Source: CAYVHU01 sp964451415
GTDB lineage: Bacteria > Pseudomonadota > Alphaproteobacteria > Rhodospirillales > Magnetovibrionaceae
Direction: 5' to 3'
DNA length: 63,254 nt
NCBI GenBank assembly: GCA_964451415.1
Contig: CAYVHU010000016.1
Coordinates: 1-63,254, forward strand
The notes beneath the pieces were generated by a model that saw only the letters and a list, made by a program, of their open reading frames with translations, was not told the origin of the DNA and made no database searches. The translations under genes were made by a program, and so were the position numbers. Below are positions 51,357 through 60,333 of the stretch, one piece after another (positions within the stretch are counted from its first letter, which is position 1; each line of letters starts with the position of its first letter).

Positions 51357-51898
51357 CTGGTGTTCTCCAATTCCGACCAGCGTTTGGTCCATTTGATGGC
51401 ATAAACCAACCCCGAGGAAACGGTCAACAGAGCCGTCATGCCCATCAGAATATCGGGCAGAATCCCAAGATCAAGGCCGTATCCGGCACGCCCCATCACC
51501 ACTGCGGCAAGCACGATTTGTGCGGCTGTATTGACCTTGCTGATCATCAACGGCTGCATGGTCAAGGTGTGGGTCATGGTCTCGAAAAGGATCGCACCAC
51601 CGACAATAAGCACATCGCGAAACACCACCAGAATGACCAGCCAACTGGCAAGCGTACCTTCAATTCCCAATGTAACGTAAATCGACACCAACAGCACTTT
51701 GTCGGCAAGGGGGTCCAGGAACTGACCCAATTGCGTTTCCATGTCGAATTGCTTGGCGATAAAACCATCCAAAGCATCCGTAATGCCCGCGGCGATAAAA
51801 ATCCATAATGCCCAGATCGACAAACCTTCCATGAGCAACCAGACGATCAAGGGAACCGCCGCAATACGCAATAAGGTCAAGAAATTAGGAAGATTCAA
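51353..51898 (-). CDS. pgsA: CDP-alcohol phosphatidyltransferase (PgsA-like)
   Basis: A 181-residue integral membrane enzyme with the CDP-alcohol motif in DALDGFIAKQFDMETQLGQF followed by LDPLADK. It probably makes phosphatidylglycerol-phosphate from CDP-diacylglycerol and glycerol-3-phosphate; other CDP-alcohol transferases cannot be excluded. It lies 12 bases after the DUF2066 gene. Confidence 0.88.
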   Translation of the reverse strand: MNLPNFLTLLRIAAVPLIVWLLMEGLSIWALWIFIAAGITDALDGFIAKQFDMETQLGQFLDPLADKVLLVSIYVTLGIEGTLASWLVILVVFRDVLIVGGAILFETMTHTLTMQPLMISKVNTAAQIVLAAVVMGRAGYGLDLGILPDILMGMTALLTVSSGLVYAIKWTKRWSELENTR

Positions 51899-51910
51899 AG
51901 GGGCAACCCC

Positions 51911-53047
51911 TCACTCTGTTTTGTTTTCTGGACGCGTTGCGGTTTTTTGGCCGAGATACCACAGCCCGCCTTCTTCCCACAACGTCAGATCCGCCTGATC
52001 CAGCGACAGCGCCAATTGTTCCGCATCACCGATATAGTTCAGGTTCAATCGCACCTGATTGCGGCGCATCAAAACGACATCAACACGACGTACGATGGCG
52101 ACGCCGTTCAACCGATCACGCACCCGCACCCAATCGGCAAGGCTGCTCACGGGAACCTGAACGGCCAGCACTTGGGCACGCCCGACCTGAACCAGGTTAT
52201 CCTGTTTCCAATTGTCTTCCACTTGCACCTTCATCGCGTGCGCGGCACGCTCAAGAAGCTGGCTCACGGTTTGCGATGGACCGGAGGAAAAAGTTTTAAC
52301 CACGGTGTTTTCCTGCAAAGCCGATCCGAAACGAGTCAGGTAAACTTCCAGTTCCGGCCGAGCATTCAAGGGATCCATCCGCAAAATACCATGCGCGACC
52401 ACGATATCGCTCGTATTGTAGCGCGAAGCGATGGCCCTCAGGCGTTGCATGTCGCCTTCGACGGCTTGCTCCGCACCGATGGTGCGCACGTCTTGCAAAT
52501 CGCCCACCGGCAGCACGATGGGGACAAGCCCCCCCAAGCTGCCATCCGCGCCGAACGCGCCGGACGCGCCGAGTTTGTTCCACGCCGCACGCCACGGGTT
52601 GGGGTCGTCCCACAAAGACAAGGCCCCGGCGGCCTGATAAACGGCCAACAGCAAAACAGGTTTGGAAACGGTTTCGGCATAGGGAATCCCGTTTTTTTCC
52701 AGCAAGGCGCGAATGCCCTTGGCGCGAAAGCGGTAATCCAGTTTCGCAATGTAGCGCACCGAGGAGGCCTTTTCCTCGGCCACCGTGAAATCCACGATCA
52801 AGGCGTTGAGCTGCGCCTGCGAGACCCGGGGCAAACGGTTGCGATAGGCTTGCAGCGTCAGACGTTCCAGTAGCTGACGGAATGCCTGTCTTTGGCCTTC
52901 CGCCAGGGCTTGCGCACGTGCGACCTCGGCCGAAACGGCGGTGACGTCCACGGTGACGCCTTTCACCGCGAAGGTCGTGGGTTGCGCGCCGTAAACCGCC
53001 CCGCTCCCGGCAAAAAACAGGGAAACGACCAGCAGCATTCTTGCCAT
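51911..53047 (-). CDS. DUF2066-family secreted protein
   Basis: A 378-residue protein with a signal peptide (ARMLLVVSLFFAGSGAVYG, cleavage about residue 21) and the DUF2066 pattern (VTVDVTAVSAEVARAQALAE, then QAFRQLLERLT). The periplasmic function is unknown. The start at 53047 has AAGG six bases upstream; the long upstream extension of the frame is the antisense of purM. It is divergent from purM and first in the pgsA-perM-hda operon, a conserved alphaproteobacterial arrangement. Confidence 0.85.
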   Translation of the reverse strand: MARMLLVVSLFFAGSGAVYGAQPTTFAVKGVTVDVTAVSAEVARAQALAEGQRQAFRQLLERLTLQAYRNRLPRVSQAQLNALIVDFTVAEEKASSVRYIAKLDYRFRAKGIRALLEKNGIPYAETVSKPVLLLAVYQAAGALSLWDDPNPWRAAWNKLGASGAFGADGSLGGLVPIVLPVGDLQDVRTIGAEQAVEGDMQRLRAIASRYNTSDIVVAHGILRMDPLNARPELEVYLTRFGSALQENTVVKTFSSGPSQTVSQLLERAAHAMKVQVEDNWKQDNLVQVGRAQVLAVQVPVSSLADWVRVRDRLNGVAIVRRVDVVLMRRNQVRLNLNYIGDAEQLALSLDQADLTLWEEGGLWYLGQKTATRPENKTE

Positions 53048-53197
53048 TGCCGCCTTCACTTGCGTTTCCCCCGTCTTGTTCAGCGCATGTACCGTTGCAA
53101 AGCGTCCCGGAATGGGTATGTTCTGCACTTCGGCACTGGTTTTACCACGTTGAGCCATCAATACCAGAGCGGCGTGAATACCCGCAAGGAGGCTGCC

Positions 53198-54325
53198 ATG
53201 TCCGGGGCAAGCTATAAAGACGCCGGCGTTGACATCGACGCAGGCAACGCGCTGGTCGAAGCGATCAAGCCGGCGGCGAAATCCACCATGCGTTCCGGCG
53301 TAATGGCAGGCCTTGGCGGCTTCGGCGCCATGTTTGACGTCAAGGCCGCCGGTTTCAAGGATCCGATCCTTGTGGCGGGGACCGATGGCGTAGGCACCAA
53401 GCTGAAGGTCGCCATCGCCACGGGCAAACACGACACCGTGGGCATCGATCTGGTGGCCATGTGCGTGAACGATCTGGTGGTCCAGGGCGCACAGCCGCTG
53501 TTTTTTCTGGATTATTACGCAACCGGCAAACTGGATGTCGAGGCGGGCCGGGAAGTCGTCGCGGGCATCGCCGAGGGCTGCCGTCAGGCCGGTTGCGCGC
53601 TGATCGGCGGCGAGACGGCGGAAATGCCCGGCATGTATGGCAGCGGCGAATACGACCTGGCCGGTTTTTGCGTCGGTGCCGTGGAACGCAGCGAAGTCTT
53701 AAGCGGCGATCTGGTGCGCGAAGGCGACGTTATTTTGGCACTGGCCTCAAGCGGTTTGCACTCCAATGGCTTTTCCCTGGTGCGCAAGGTGGTCTCCGAT
53801 GCCGTGATCGGGGGAAGCGCCCGCACCAAACTGGAAGCCGCCGTGCGCGACCATATCGTGGACAAGGCCCGTCTGGCCTACACGGGCGAAGCCCCGTTCG
53901 CCCCCGGATGCTCCCTGGGCGAGGCGCTGCTCACACCGACAAGAATCTACGTCAAATCGTGTCTGGCTGCGATCAAAGCTGGCGGCGTGCACGCCCTCAG
54001 CCACATTACCGGCGGCGGCGTTTTGGAAAATATTCCACGCGTGTTGCCCGAGACCCTCGCCGCACAAATCGACGCCACCGCCTGGAAGACACCGGCGGTG
54101 TTTCGCTGGCTACAAAAACAAGGTTCCATCGCCGCCACGGAAATGGCCCGCACCTTCAACTGCGGTGTGGGTATGGCCGTTTTCGTGGTGCCCGAACGCG
54201 CCCAAGACTTGAAATCCGTGTTTGAAGCCAACGGCGAAACGGTATTCGAAATCGGCCGCGTTGTGAGCCGCCCGCAAAATAACGAAGGCGTCATCTTGGA
54301 CAATGCCGATCAGGCTTGGGGCTAA
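53198..54325 (+). CDS. purM: Phosphoribosylformylglycinamidine cyclo-ligase
   Basis: A 375-residue AIR synthetase, step 5 of IMP synthesis. It begins SYKDAGVDIDAGNALVEAIK, with the conserved GTDGVGTKLK and GGETAEMPGMY motifs. AAGGAGG lies six bases before the ATG. The stop is 2 bases before the purN ATG, so the two genes form an operon. Confidence 0.97.
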   Translation: MSGASYKDAGVDIDAGNALVEAIKPAAKSTMRSGVMAGLGGFGAMFDVKAAGFKDPILVAGTDGVGTKLKVAIATGKHDTVGIDLVAMCVNDLVVQGAQPLFFLDYYATGKLDVEAGREVVAGIAEGCRQAGCALIGGETAEMPGMYGSGEYDLAGFCVGAVERSEVLSGDLVREGDVILALASSGLHSNGFSLVRKVVSDAVIGGSARTKLEAAVRDHIVDKARLAYTGEAPFAPGCSLGEALLTPTRIYVKSCLAAIKAGGVHALSHITGGGVLENIPRVLPETLAAQIDATAWKTPAVFRWLQKQGSIAATEMARTFNCGVGMAVFVVPERAQDLKSVFEANGETVFEIGRVVSRPQNNEGVILDNADQAWG

Positions 54326-54327
54326 GG

Positions 54328-54975
54328 ATGAAATTCGCGGTACTCATTTCCGGTCGCGGCTCGAACCTGCAAGCCTTGATCGAGGCCTGCCGGGACGAAA
54401 CATGCCCCGGCGAAATCGTTCTGGTCGTCTCGAACAAGGCCGACGTCCAGGGCCTTGAGCGCGCCCGCGAGGCGGGCATCGCGACGCAGACCCTGGACCA
54501 CAAAGCCTATGCGGACCGCGAAACCTTCGATGCCGCCATGAGCGCGGCCATCAAAGAAGCGGGCGCAGAATTCATCTGTCTGGCAGGCTTTATGCGCCTG
54601 CTCAGCGATGCCTTCGTGCGCACGTGGCGCGACAAGCTGATCAACATTCACCCGTCCCTGCTGCCCGCCTACAAGGGACTGCACGTCCATGAGCGCATGA
54701 TCGAAGACGGGGCGCGTTTTGGCGGATGCACCGTGCATTTCGTACGTCCGACCTTGGACGAAGGCCCCATTATCGCCCAGGCCGTGGTTCCGATACGCCC
54801 CGACGATACCGCAGACGCTCTGGCGCTGCGCATCTTAAAGCAAGAGCACATCATCTATCCCATGGCCCTCAAACTAATTGCCCAAGGCCGCGTACGCATC
54901 AGCGCCGAACGCGTCCTGATCGACGGCCACCACCCCCCCGAAGGTGCATTGATCAACCCGCAGGAAGCCTCTTGA
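54328..54975 (+). CDS. purN: Phosphoribosylglycinamide formyltransferase (folate-dependent)
   Basis: A 215-residue enzyme that formylates GAR using 10-formyl-tetrahydrofolate. It shows ISGRGSNLQALI for phosphate binding and the catalytic region INIHPSLLPAYKGLHVHERM with a downstream Asp (TLDEGPIIAQ). The ATG at 54328 is used instead of a TTG inside the purM end. Confidence 0.97.
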   Translation: MKFAVLISGRGSNLQALIEACRDETCPGEIVLVVSNKADVQGLERAREAGIATQTLDHKAYADRETFDAAMSAAIKEAGAEFICLAGFMRLLSDAFVRTWRDKLINIHPSLLPAYKGLHVHERMIEDGARFGGCTVHFVRPTLDEGPIIAQAVVPIRPDDTADALALRILKQEHIIYPMALKLIAQGRVRISAERVLIDGHHPPEGALINPQEAS

Positions 54976-55005
54976 TTGGCGCACCCTCATGCGAAAGACA
55001 TTGAA

Positions 55006-56856
55006 ATGACCGATTACGAAGGCGTCACACCGGCCCTGGCCGAAGCCCTGGAAAAACGCGGATACAGCGAATTGACACCCGTTCAAACCGCCGTTCTGGC
55101 CCCCGAAACCCAAGGCCGGGACCTTCTGGTTTCGGCGCAGACCGGATCCGGCAAGACCGTGGCGTTCGGTCTGGCCATCGCGCCCACACTGCTGGCGGGC
55201 GAAGACCGTCTGGGACGCGTGAAGAAACCCCTCGCCCTGGTGGTCGCACCAACCCGCGAACTGGCCTTGCAGGTATGCCGGGAACTGGAATGGCTGTATG
55301 AGCCGTGCGGTGCATCCGTAACGTCGTGCGTCGGCGGCATGGACATGCGTCAGGAACGCCGCACCCTGGCGCGCGGTGTGCACATCGTCGTCGGCACCCC
55401 GGGGCGTTTGCGTGACCATATCGAACGCGGCTCGCTGGATATGTCGGACGGGCGCGCGGTGGTTCTGGATGAAGCCGACGAGATGCTCGATCTGGGCTTT
55501 CGCGACGATCTGGAATACATCCTCGACGCCGCGCCGAAAGAGCGCCGTACCTTGATGTTTTCCGCCACCGTACCCAAACAAATCGCAACCCTGGCCAAAC
55601 GCTTTCAGCGTGACGCCCTGCGCCTTGTTACCGCACAGGAACGCCAACAGCACGGCGACATCGAATACCGTGCTCTGCAAGTCGCCCCCAATGATCGCGA
55701 AAACGCCATCATCAACGTGTTGCGCTATTATGAAGCGGGCAACGCCCTTGTGTTCTGCGCCACCCGCGCCACCGTGAACCGTCTCACCAGCCGCTTCGCC
55801 AACCGCGGGTTTTCCGTGGTGGCCCTGTCGGGTGAGCTGAGCCAGAACGAGCGCACCCATGCCTTACAAGCCATGCGCGACGGTCGCGCACGCGTGTGCG
55901 TCGCCACCGACGTAGCGGCGCGCGGCATTGACCTGCCCAATCTGGAACTGGTCATCCATGCCGATTTGCCGGGAAATCAAGAAGGCCTTTTACACCGCAG
56001 CGGGCGCACGGGACGTGCCGGACGCAAGGGTGTGAGCGTGCTGATCGTACCGTATACCAAACGGCGCACCGCCACGCGACTGCTGGGCAACGCGAAGATT
56101 GAGGCCACATGGGCCAAACCGCCCACCACAGAAGACATCGTAACGCGCGACCATGAACGCATCTTGAATGATCCGGCCTTAAGCACCGCACCAACACGCA
56201 CAGAACAGGCCTTTGTTCAGGAACTGCTGGCCCGACACGGCGCGGAAAAGATTGCCGCTGCGTTCCTGCGCCAGCACCAAAAAAGCCTGCCCGCCCCGGA
56301 AGAGCTGATCGACGCCGCGCCGCAGGAGCGCAAAAGCAAAGCTCGCGATGATTTCTCAGGCGGGGTCTGGCTGAGCCTTTCGGTGGGGCGCAAACACAAT
56401 GCCGAGCCGCGCTGGCTGCTGCCCATGCTGTGCCGCGCCGGACACATCACCAAGAACGACATCGGCGCGATTCGTATCCAGCAAAACGAAACCCAGTTCG
56501 AACTGACGCCGGAAAGCGCCGAAAAATTCCTTGAGGCCATCGGCCCCGGTCGCAAGATCGAAAAGTCGATCACCGTCAACCGCTTGAAAGGCGCGCCGAA
56601 GGAAACCCCGGACCCGGAAAATTTCCCGCCAAGACGCAAGAGCTATAAACCCAAAAGCGACAGGTCCAAAAGCGATGGGCCCAAAAGCGATGGGCCAAAG
56701 ACAAAACCAGGCCATGAAAGTGACGAAAAGAAGCCTTGGAAAAAAAGAGCACCTTCCGCACCCGGAAAGGGCAAATCCGGTGGTCCCAAATCTGGTGGTC
56801 CCAAATCTGGTGGTCCCAAGTCTGGCTCCCGCCCGATGAAACGAAAAAAACCATAA
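55006..56856 (+). CDS. DEAD-box RNA helicase with DbpA-type RNA-binding domain
   Basis: A 616-residue helicase: Q motif and AQTGSGKT, DEAD in VVLDEADEMLDLG, SAT in FSATVPK, and HRSGRTGRAG. A DbpA/CsdA-like RNA-binding domain (about 455-540) follows, then a basic low-complexity tail of PKSDG and GGPKS repeats. Likely roles are ribosome assembly or RNA decay, particularly in the cold (DeaD/CsdA-like). The ATG at 55006 is chosen over a TTG at 54976. A strong terminator follows. Confidence 0.92.
   Translation: MTDYEGVTPALAEALEKRGYSELTPVQTAVLAPETQGRDLLVSAQTGSGKTVAFGLAIAPTLLAGEDRLGRVKKPLALVVAPTRELALQVCRELEWLYEPCGASVTSCVGGMDMRQERRTLARGVHIVVGTPGRLRDHIERGSLDMSDGRAVVLDEADEMLDLGFRDDLEYILDAAPKERRTLMFSATVPKQIATLAKRFQRDALRLVTAQERQQHGDIEYRALQVAPNDRENAIINVLRYYEAGNALVFCATRATVNRLTSRFANRGFSVVALSGELSQNERTHALQAMRDGRARVCVATDVAARGIDLPNLELVIHADLPGNQEGLLHRSGRTGRAGRKGVSVLIVPYTKRRTATRLLGNAKIEATWAKPPTTEDIVTRDHERILNDPALSTAPTRTEQAFVQELLARHGAEKIAAAFLRQHQKSLPAPEELIDAAPQERKSKARDDFSGGVWLSLSVGRKHNAEPRWLLPMLCRAGHITKNDIGAIRIQQNETQFELTPESAEKFLEAIGPGRKIEKSITVNRLKGAPKETPDPENFPPRRKSYKPKSDRSKSDGPKSDGPKTKPGHESDEKKPWKKRAPSAPGKGKSGGPKSGGPKSGGPKSGSRPMKRKKP
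56650..56832. repeat. Two 15-bp tandem repeat tracts in the helicase tail
   Basis: Units like cccaaaagcgatggg at 56650-56694 encode PKSDG, and units like aaatctggtggtccc at 56773-56817 (with a diverged fourth) encode KSGGP. Both are in frame and make the basic, disordered tail. Confidence 0.9.
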
Positions 56857-56890
56857 AAAAAGCCGCCCCGGAAAACGGGGCGGCTTTTTC
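56855..56890. terminator. Bidirectional terminator between helicase gene and ndk
   Basis: A 9-bp GC stem (gccgccccg with cggggcggc) around gaaaa is flanked by A7 and T5, so it can terminate transcripts from both strands. It sits exactly between the two convergent genes. Confidence 0.9.
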
Positions 56891-56907
56891 ATGGATTGTG
56901 TGTGTTC

Positions 56908-57330
56908 TTAACCGACGATTTCGATACCGGAAAAGTAAAATGCCATTTCCACCGCCGCCGTTTCAGGAGCGTCGGAACCGTGAACCGAGTTGTTCTGCAC
57001 GTCAATGGCAAAATCCTTACGGATGGTGCCTTCGTCGGCATTCGCCGGGTTGGTGGCGCCCATGACTTCCCGATATTTCGCGATGGCGTTCTCGCCTTCA
57101 AGAATTTGCACCACGACCGGGCCCGAAATCATGAAATCCACCAATTCGTTGAAAAACGAACGTTCCTGGTGAACCGCATAGAAGACCTCGGCCTGCTCGC
57201 GCGTCAGACGGATGCGTTTTTGCGCGATGATGCGCAAGCCCGCTTCTTCGATATAAGCGTTGATTTTACCGGTCAGGTTACGCTCGGTGGCGTCCGGTTT
57301 GATGATGGACAATGTCCGTTCGACAGCCAT
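56908..57330 (-). CDS. ndk: Nucleoside diphosphate kinase
   Basis: A 140-residue kinase that balances NTP pools. The N-terminus is AVERTLSIIKPDATERN and the catalytic histidine lies in NNSVHGSDAPETAAVE. Length is standard. The ATG at 57330 is the canonical start; an upstream extension is not coding. Divergent from the ABC-F gene. Confidence 0.97.
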   Translation of the reverse strand: MAVERTLSIIKPDATERNLTGKINAYIEEAGLRIIAQKRIRLTREQAEVFYAVHQERSFFNELVDFMISGPVVVQILEGENAIAKYREVMGATNPANADEGTIRKDFAIDVQNNSVHGSDAPETAAVEMAFYFSGIEIVG

Positions 57331-57492
57331 GCTCAAGAGCCTTATTGCTGTTAAAGAAATTTGGTTTATCCCCTTGTCCCTACAGTCCAAGCCACGGGGT
57401 TGGCGCGTTATACTCACATCACACCCGTTCTGACAAGCCCCATCCTGAAAGTGCTCTGGCTCTCTTCCGGGCCCCGTGCTACAAGCCCGCCC

Positions 57493-59385
57493 ATGTTACA
57501 CATCAACGACCTTACCTACCGCATTGGCGGACGCGTCCTGTTCGACGGGGCTACAGTCAATATTCCCAAGGGCCACAAGGTAGGTCTGGCGGGACGCAAC
57601 GGGACAGGGAAATCCACCTTGTTCAAGCTGATCGTCGGCGAACTGCAAACCGATGGCGGTGCGATCAACGTACGTCCGTTCACCCGCGTCGGCATGGTGG
57701 CTCAGGAAGCCCCCGCCGGTCCGGAAAGCCTGATTGAGACGGTTCTGGCCGCCGATGTCGAACGTACGCAGTTGCTGGAAGAGGCCGAAACCACCACCGA
57801 CCCCGAACGCATCGCCGAAGTTCACACGCGTCTGGCTGATATAGACGCCCACACGGCCCCCGCACGCGCCGCGAGAATCCTCGCCGGTTTGGGATTCGAT
57901 GAAAATGCGCAGCAAAAAGCCTGCTCTGAATTTTCCGGCGGCTGGCGCATGCGTGTCGCCTTGGCGGCGGTGCTGTTTGCCAGACCCGACCTTCTGCTGC
58001 TGGACGAACCAACCAACCACCTGGACTTGGAAGCCGCTTTGTGGCTGGAAAATTATCTGGCCGGATGGTCGGGAACCTTTCTGGTTATTTCTCACGACCG
58101 CACCTTGCTCAACGCCTCGGTCAGCGAAATCGTCCACCTTGAAGACTGCAAACTGACGCGTTACGCCGGAAACTACGACTTTTTCGAAAAAACCCGCCGC
58201 GAACGCATGAGCCAGCAGTCCAAACTACGCACCAAGCAACTGGCCGAAAAACGCCGTATTCAGGACTTCGTCGATCGCTTCCGCGCCAAAGCCACCAAAG
58301 CCCGTCAGGCGCAAAGCCGCCTGAAGCTACTGGAGAAAATGGAACCCATCGCCACCGTAATCGAAGCCAAAACGGTGAGCTTCACCTTCCCCAATCCCCC
58401 TCCGCTGTCGCCGCCTTTGCTGGCGTTGAACGATGTCGCCATCGGCTATGGAACGGACAAACCCATCCTCAGCGGCCTCAATCAACGTATCGACATGGAT
58501 GATCGCATCGCGCTGCTCGGTGCGAACGGCAACGGCAAATCGACCATGATGAAACTGCTCGCCGGACGTCTGGCGGCGCAAAGCGGAAAGGTGGTCAAGT
58601 CCTCGAAGTTGCAAATCGGATATTTCGCCCAGCATCAGGCCGAAGAGCTTCCCGAAACCGAAACCGCCTTTGAATACATGCAGACATTGATGGAAGAGGG
58701 GAACCAGACTAAAGTCCGCGGACACTTGGGGGCCTTCGGCTTTGGACAGGATAAGGCCGAAACGCCGATCGAAAACCTGTCGGGCGGAGAAAAAGCACGT
58801 CTGTTATTTTGCGCCATGAGCCATGCCCGACCGCATATCATGCTGTTGGACGAACCCACCAACCACCTGGACGTTGATGCGCGTGAAGCGTTGGTCGAAG
58901 CGTTGAACAGCTTCGACGGCGCCGTAATCCTGGTCAGCCACGACCCCCATCTGGTGGAATTGGCGTGCGATACCTTGTGGGTGGTCGCAGAGGGCGCATG
59001 CAAACCGTTCGACGGCGACCTTGCGGATTACCGCCAGGGCCTTCTGGACGCCCGGCGCGGACGCCGGGACGCCGCGGGCAAGAAAGAGACCGCAAAAGAG
59101 GTCCCCCGCCTGGACAAAAAAGCCGAACGCCGTGCCCGGGCCGAGGCCCGCGCCGCTACCCAGACATTGCGAAACGCGGCCAAAAAAGCCGAACGCGCCG
59201 TGGAAAAACTCAACGAAAAGAAGGCGCAGATCGAGAAGGAGCTTGCCGCGCCTCAGCTCTACGCGGGCGACAGCGACGCGCTATCGAAGTTGCATGTTGA
59301 ATTGGGACGCGTTACAAACCAACTAAAGAGTGCGGAAAATACGTGGCTCAAAGCTGAAGCGGCATTGGAAACCGCGAATACGTAA
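57493..59385 (+). CDS. ABC-F family ATPase (YheS/Uup-like)
   Basis: A 630-residue soluble protein with two ABC domains: Walker A GRNGTGKST and GANGNGKST, signatures FSGGWRMRVALA and LSGGEKARLLF, with LLDEPTNHLD twice. A linker (about 240-310) and a C-terminal Lys/Ala-rich coiled coil of ~100 residues complete it. There are no membrane parts. ABC-F proteins act at the ribosomal E-site. The N-terminus (MLHINDLTYRIGGR) and C-terminal coil are closest to YheS. The ATG at 57493 is chosen from domain start. Confidence 0.93.
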   Translation: MLHINDLTYRIGGRVLFDGATVNIPKGHKVGLAGRNGTGKSTLFKLIVGELQTDGGAINVRPFTRVGMVAQEAPAGPESLIETVLAADVERTQLLEEAETTTDPERIAEVHTRLADIDAHTAPARAARILAGLGFDENAQQKACSEFSGGWRMRVALAAVLFARPDLLLLDEPTNHLDLEAALWLENYLAGWSGTFLVISHDRTLLNASVSEIVHLEDCKLTRYAGNYDFFEKTRRERMSQQSKLRTKQLAEKRRIQDFVDRFRAKATKARQAQSRLKLLEKMEPIATVIEAKTVSFTFPNPPPLSPPLLALNDVAIGYGTDKPILSGLNQRIDMDDRIALLGANGNGKSTMMKLLAGRLAAQSGKVVKSSKLQIGYFAQHQAEELPETETAFEYMQTLMEEGNQTKVRGHLGAFGFGQDKAETPIENLSGGEKARLLFCAMSHARPHIMLLDEPTNHLDVDAREALVEALNSFDGAVILVSHDPHLVELACDTLWVVAEGACKPFDGDLADYRQGLLDARRGRRDAAGKKETAKEVPRLDKKAERRARAEARAATQTLRNAAKKAERAVEKLNEKKAQIEKELAAPQLYAGDSDALSKLHVELGRVTNQLKSAENTWLKAEAALETANT

Positions 59386-59414
59386 GGATGTATGGGAATT
59401 AAGGACATTCGTCC

Positions 59415-59840
59415 ATGGCAGAACTCTACATTGCCGTATTGCGGGCTTTCGGGTTCGAAGACATGGAAATCTGGATCGCCGTGGTCAGCACGATCCTGTT
59501 TTCGGCTTGTCTGTTGGGCGGCATCTTGAGCGCCCTCACCTTCGTCAAATCCCCACGATTGGAGCGCCGCCCCCTAGGCGAGCGCATTTCGTATCGCCTG
59601 TTCATCATCGCTGAGGTGATGCTGCTGATTTTTATCTTTTACTACCACGTCTTCATGATCGAAACGATCACGCTGGCGCACGCCATCTACTGGGTCTCGG
59701 CGATGTTGATGATGCCCTTGCTCGCCATCATCGGCAGTGAAAGCGTCTTGCTCATCTACGGCAAAAAAATCCGCGCCAAAGCCAAAGAGCTGAAACGCCG
59801 CGCCCGGCTCAAACGATGTCAGGACAAAGCCCCCGCGTAA
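59415..59840 (+). CDS. Unknown small integral membrane protein
   Basis: A 141-residue protein with three or four membrane helices (about 18-42, 60-82, 86-116) and a basic C-terminal tail (KKIRAKAKELKRRARLKR). I do not recognise a family. It follows the ABC-F gene by 29 bases on the same strand and converges with holC. The positive tail should be cytoplasmic by the positive-inside rule. Confidence 0.7.
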   Translation: MAELYIAVLRAFGFEDMEIWIAVVSTILFSACLLGGILSALTFVKSPRLERRPLGERISYRLFIIAEVMLLIFIFYYHVFMIETITLAHAIYWVSAMLMMPLLAIIGSESVLLIYGKKIRAKAKELKRRARLKRCQDKAPA

Positions 59841-59857
59841 GTCGCCTCAACGCACCG

Positions 59858-60325
59858 TCAGATTTCTTTCTTACGCCATCCACCCGTCTCGGTTTGTTGC
59901 CAATAGCTCAGCGCCAGACCTTGTTCCGTGTAGGCTTTCCACCGTGCCCGCGCGGCCAGGAGAGTCTCTTCGCAGGTGCCGTCGAACAGCTCGAAGCAAC
60001 GTTCATAGGCCCCCACAGCAGCACACTGCGCCCCGTCCGTCAGAAAGAGAAACGTTGCGCCGTTAGGATTCTCGTCACGTTCGCTCAGCCAGATCGGCTG
60101 GTCCACGGCGGAACCATCCACGGCGGAACCGTCTTCGGCGGAACCGTGGGGCAACCACGCGCTTGGATCGTACATCCATAGGACACTGTTTAAATGCTCG
60201 ACCCGCTGAGCGGACCCCGCCAACACCACCGCGCGTTTCCCCACCGCCAGGGTCTTTTCCAGAAGTTTCGGCAGCACCGTTTCCAAGGGTGTGCGCGTCA
60301 GATGGTAGAAGGCGACCTCGGTCAT
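59858..60325 (-). CDS. holC: DNA polymerase III chi subunit
   Basis: A 155-residue HolC protein (start TEVAFYHLTRTPLETVLPKL; core WMYDPSAWLPHG; end ALSYWQQTETGGWRKK). Chi links the clamp loader to SSB. A small insertion of GSAVD-type repeats follows the WLPHG motif, arising from a 15-bp tandem, in a region that is a short loop in typical HolC. It lies 8 bases after pepA, a conserved pair. Confidence 0.93.
   Translation of the reverse strand: MTEVAFYHLTRTPLETVLPKLLEKTLAVGKRAVVLAGSAQRVEHLNSVLWMYDPSAWLPHGSAEDGSAVDGSAVDQPIWLSERDENPNGATFLFLTDGAQCAAVGAYERCFELFDGTCEETLLAARARWKAYTEQGLALSYWQQTETGGWRKKEI
60103..60147. repeat. 15-bp in-frame tandem repeat in holC
   Basis: Three units (tccacggcggaacca, then two close variants) at 60103, 60118 and 60133 encode GSAVD/GSAED after the WLPHG motif. 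Confidence 0.9.
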
Positions 60326-60333
60326 GGCTGGGG

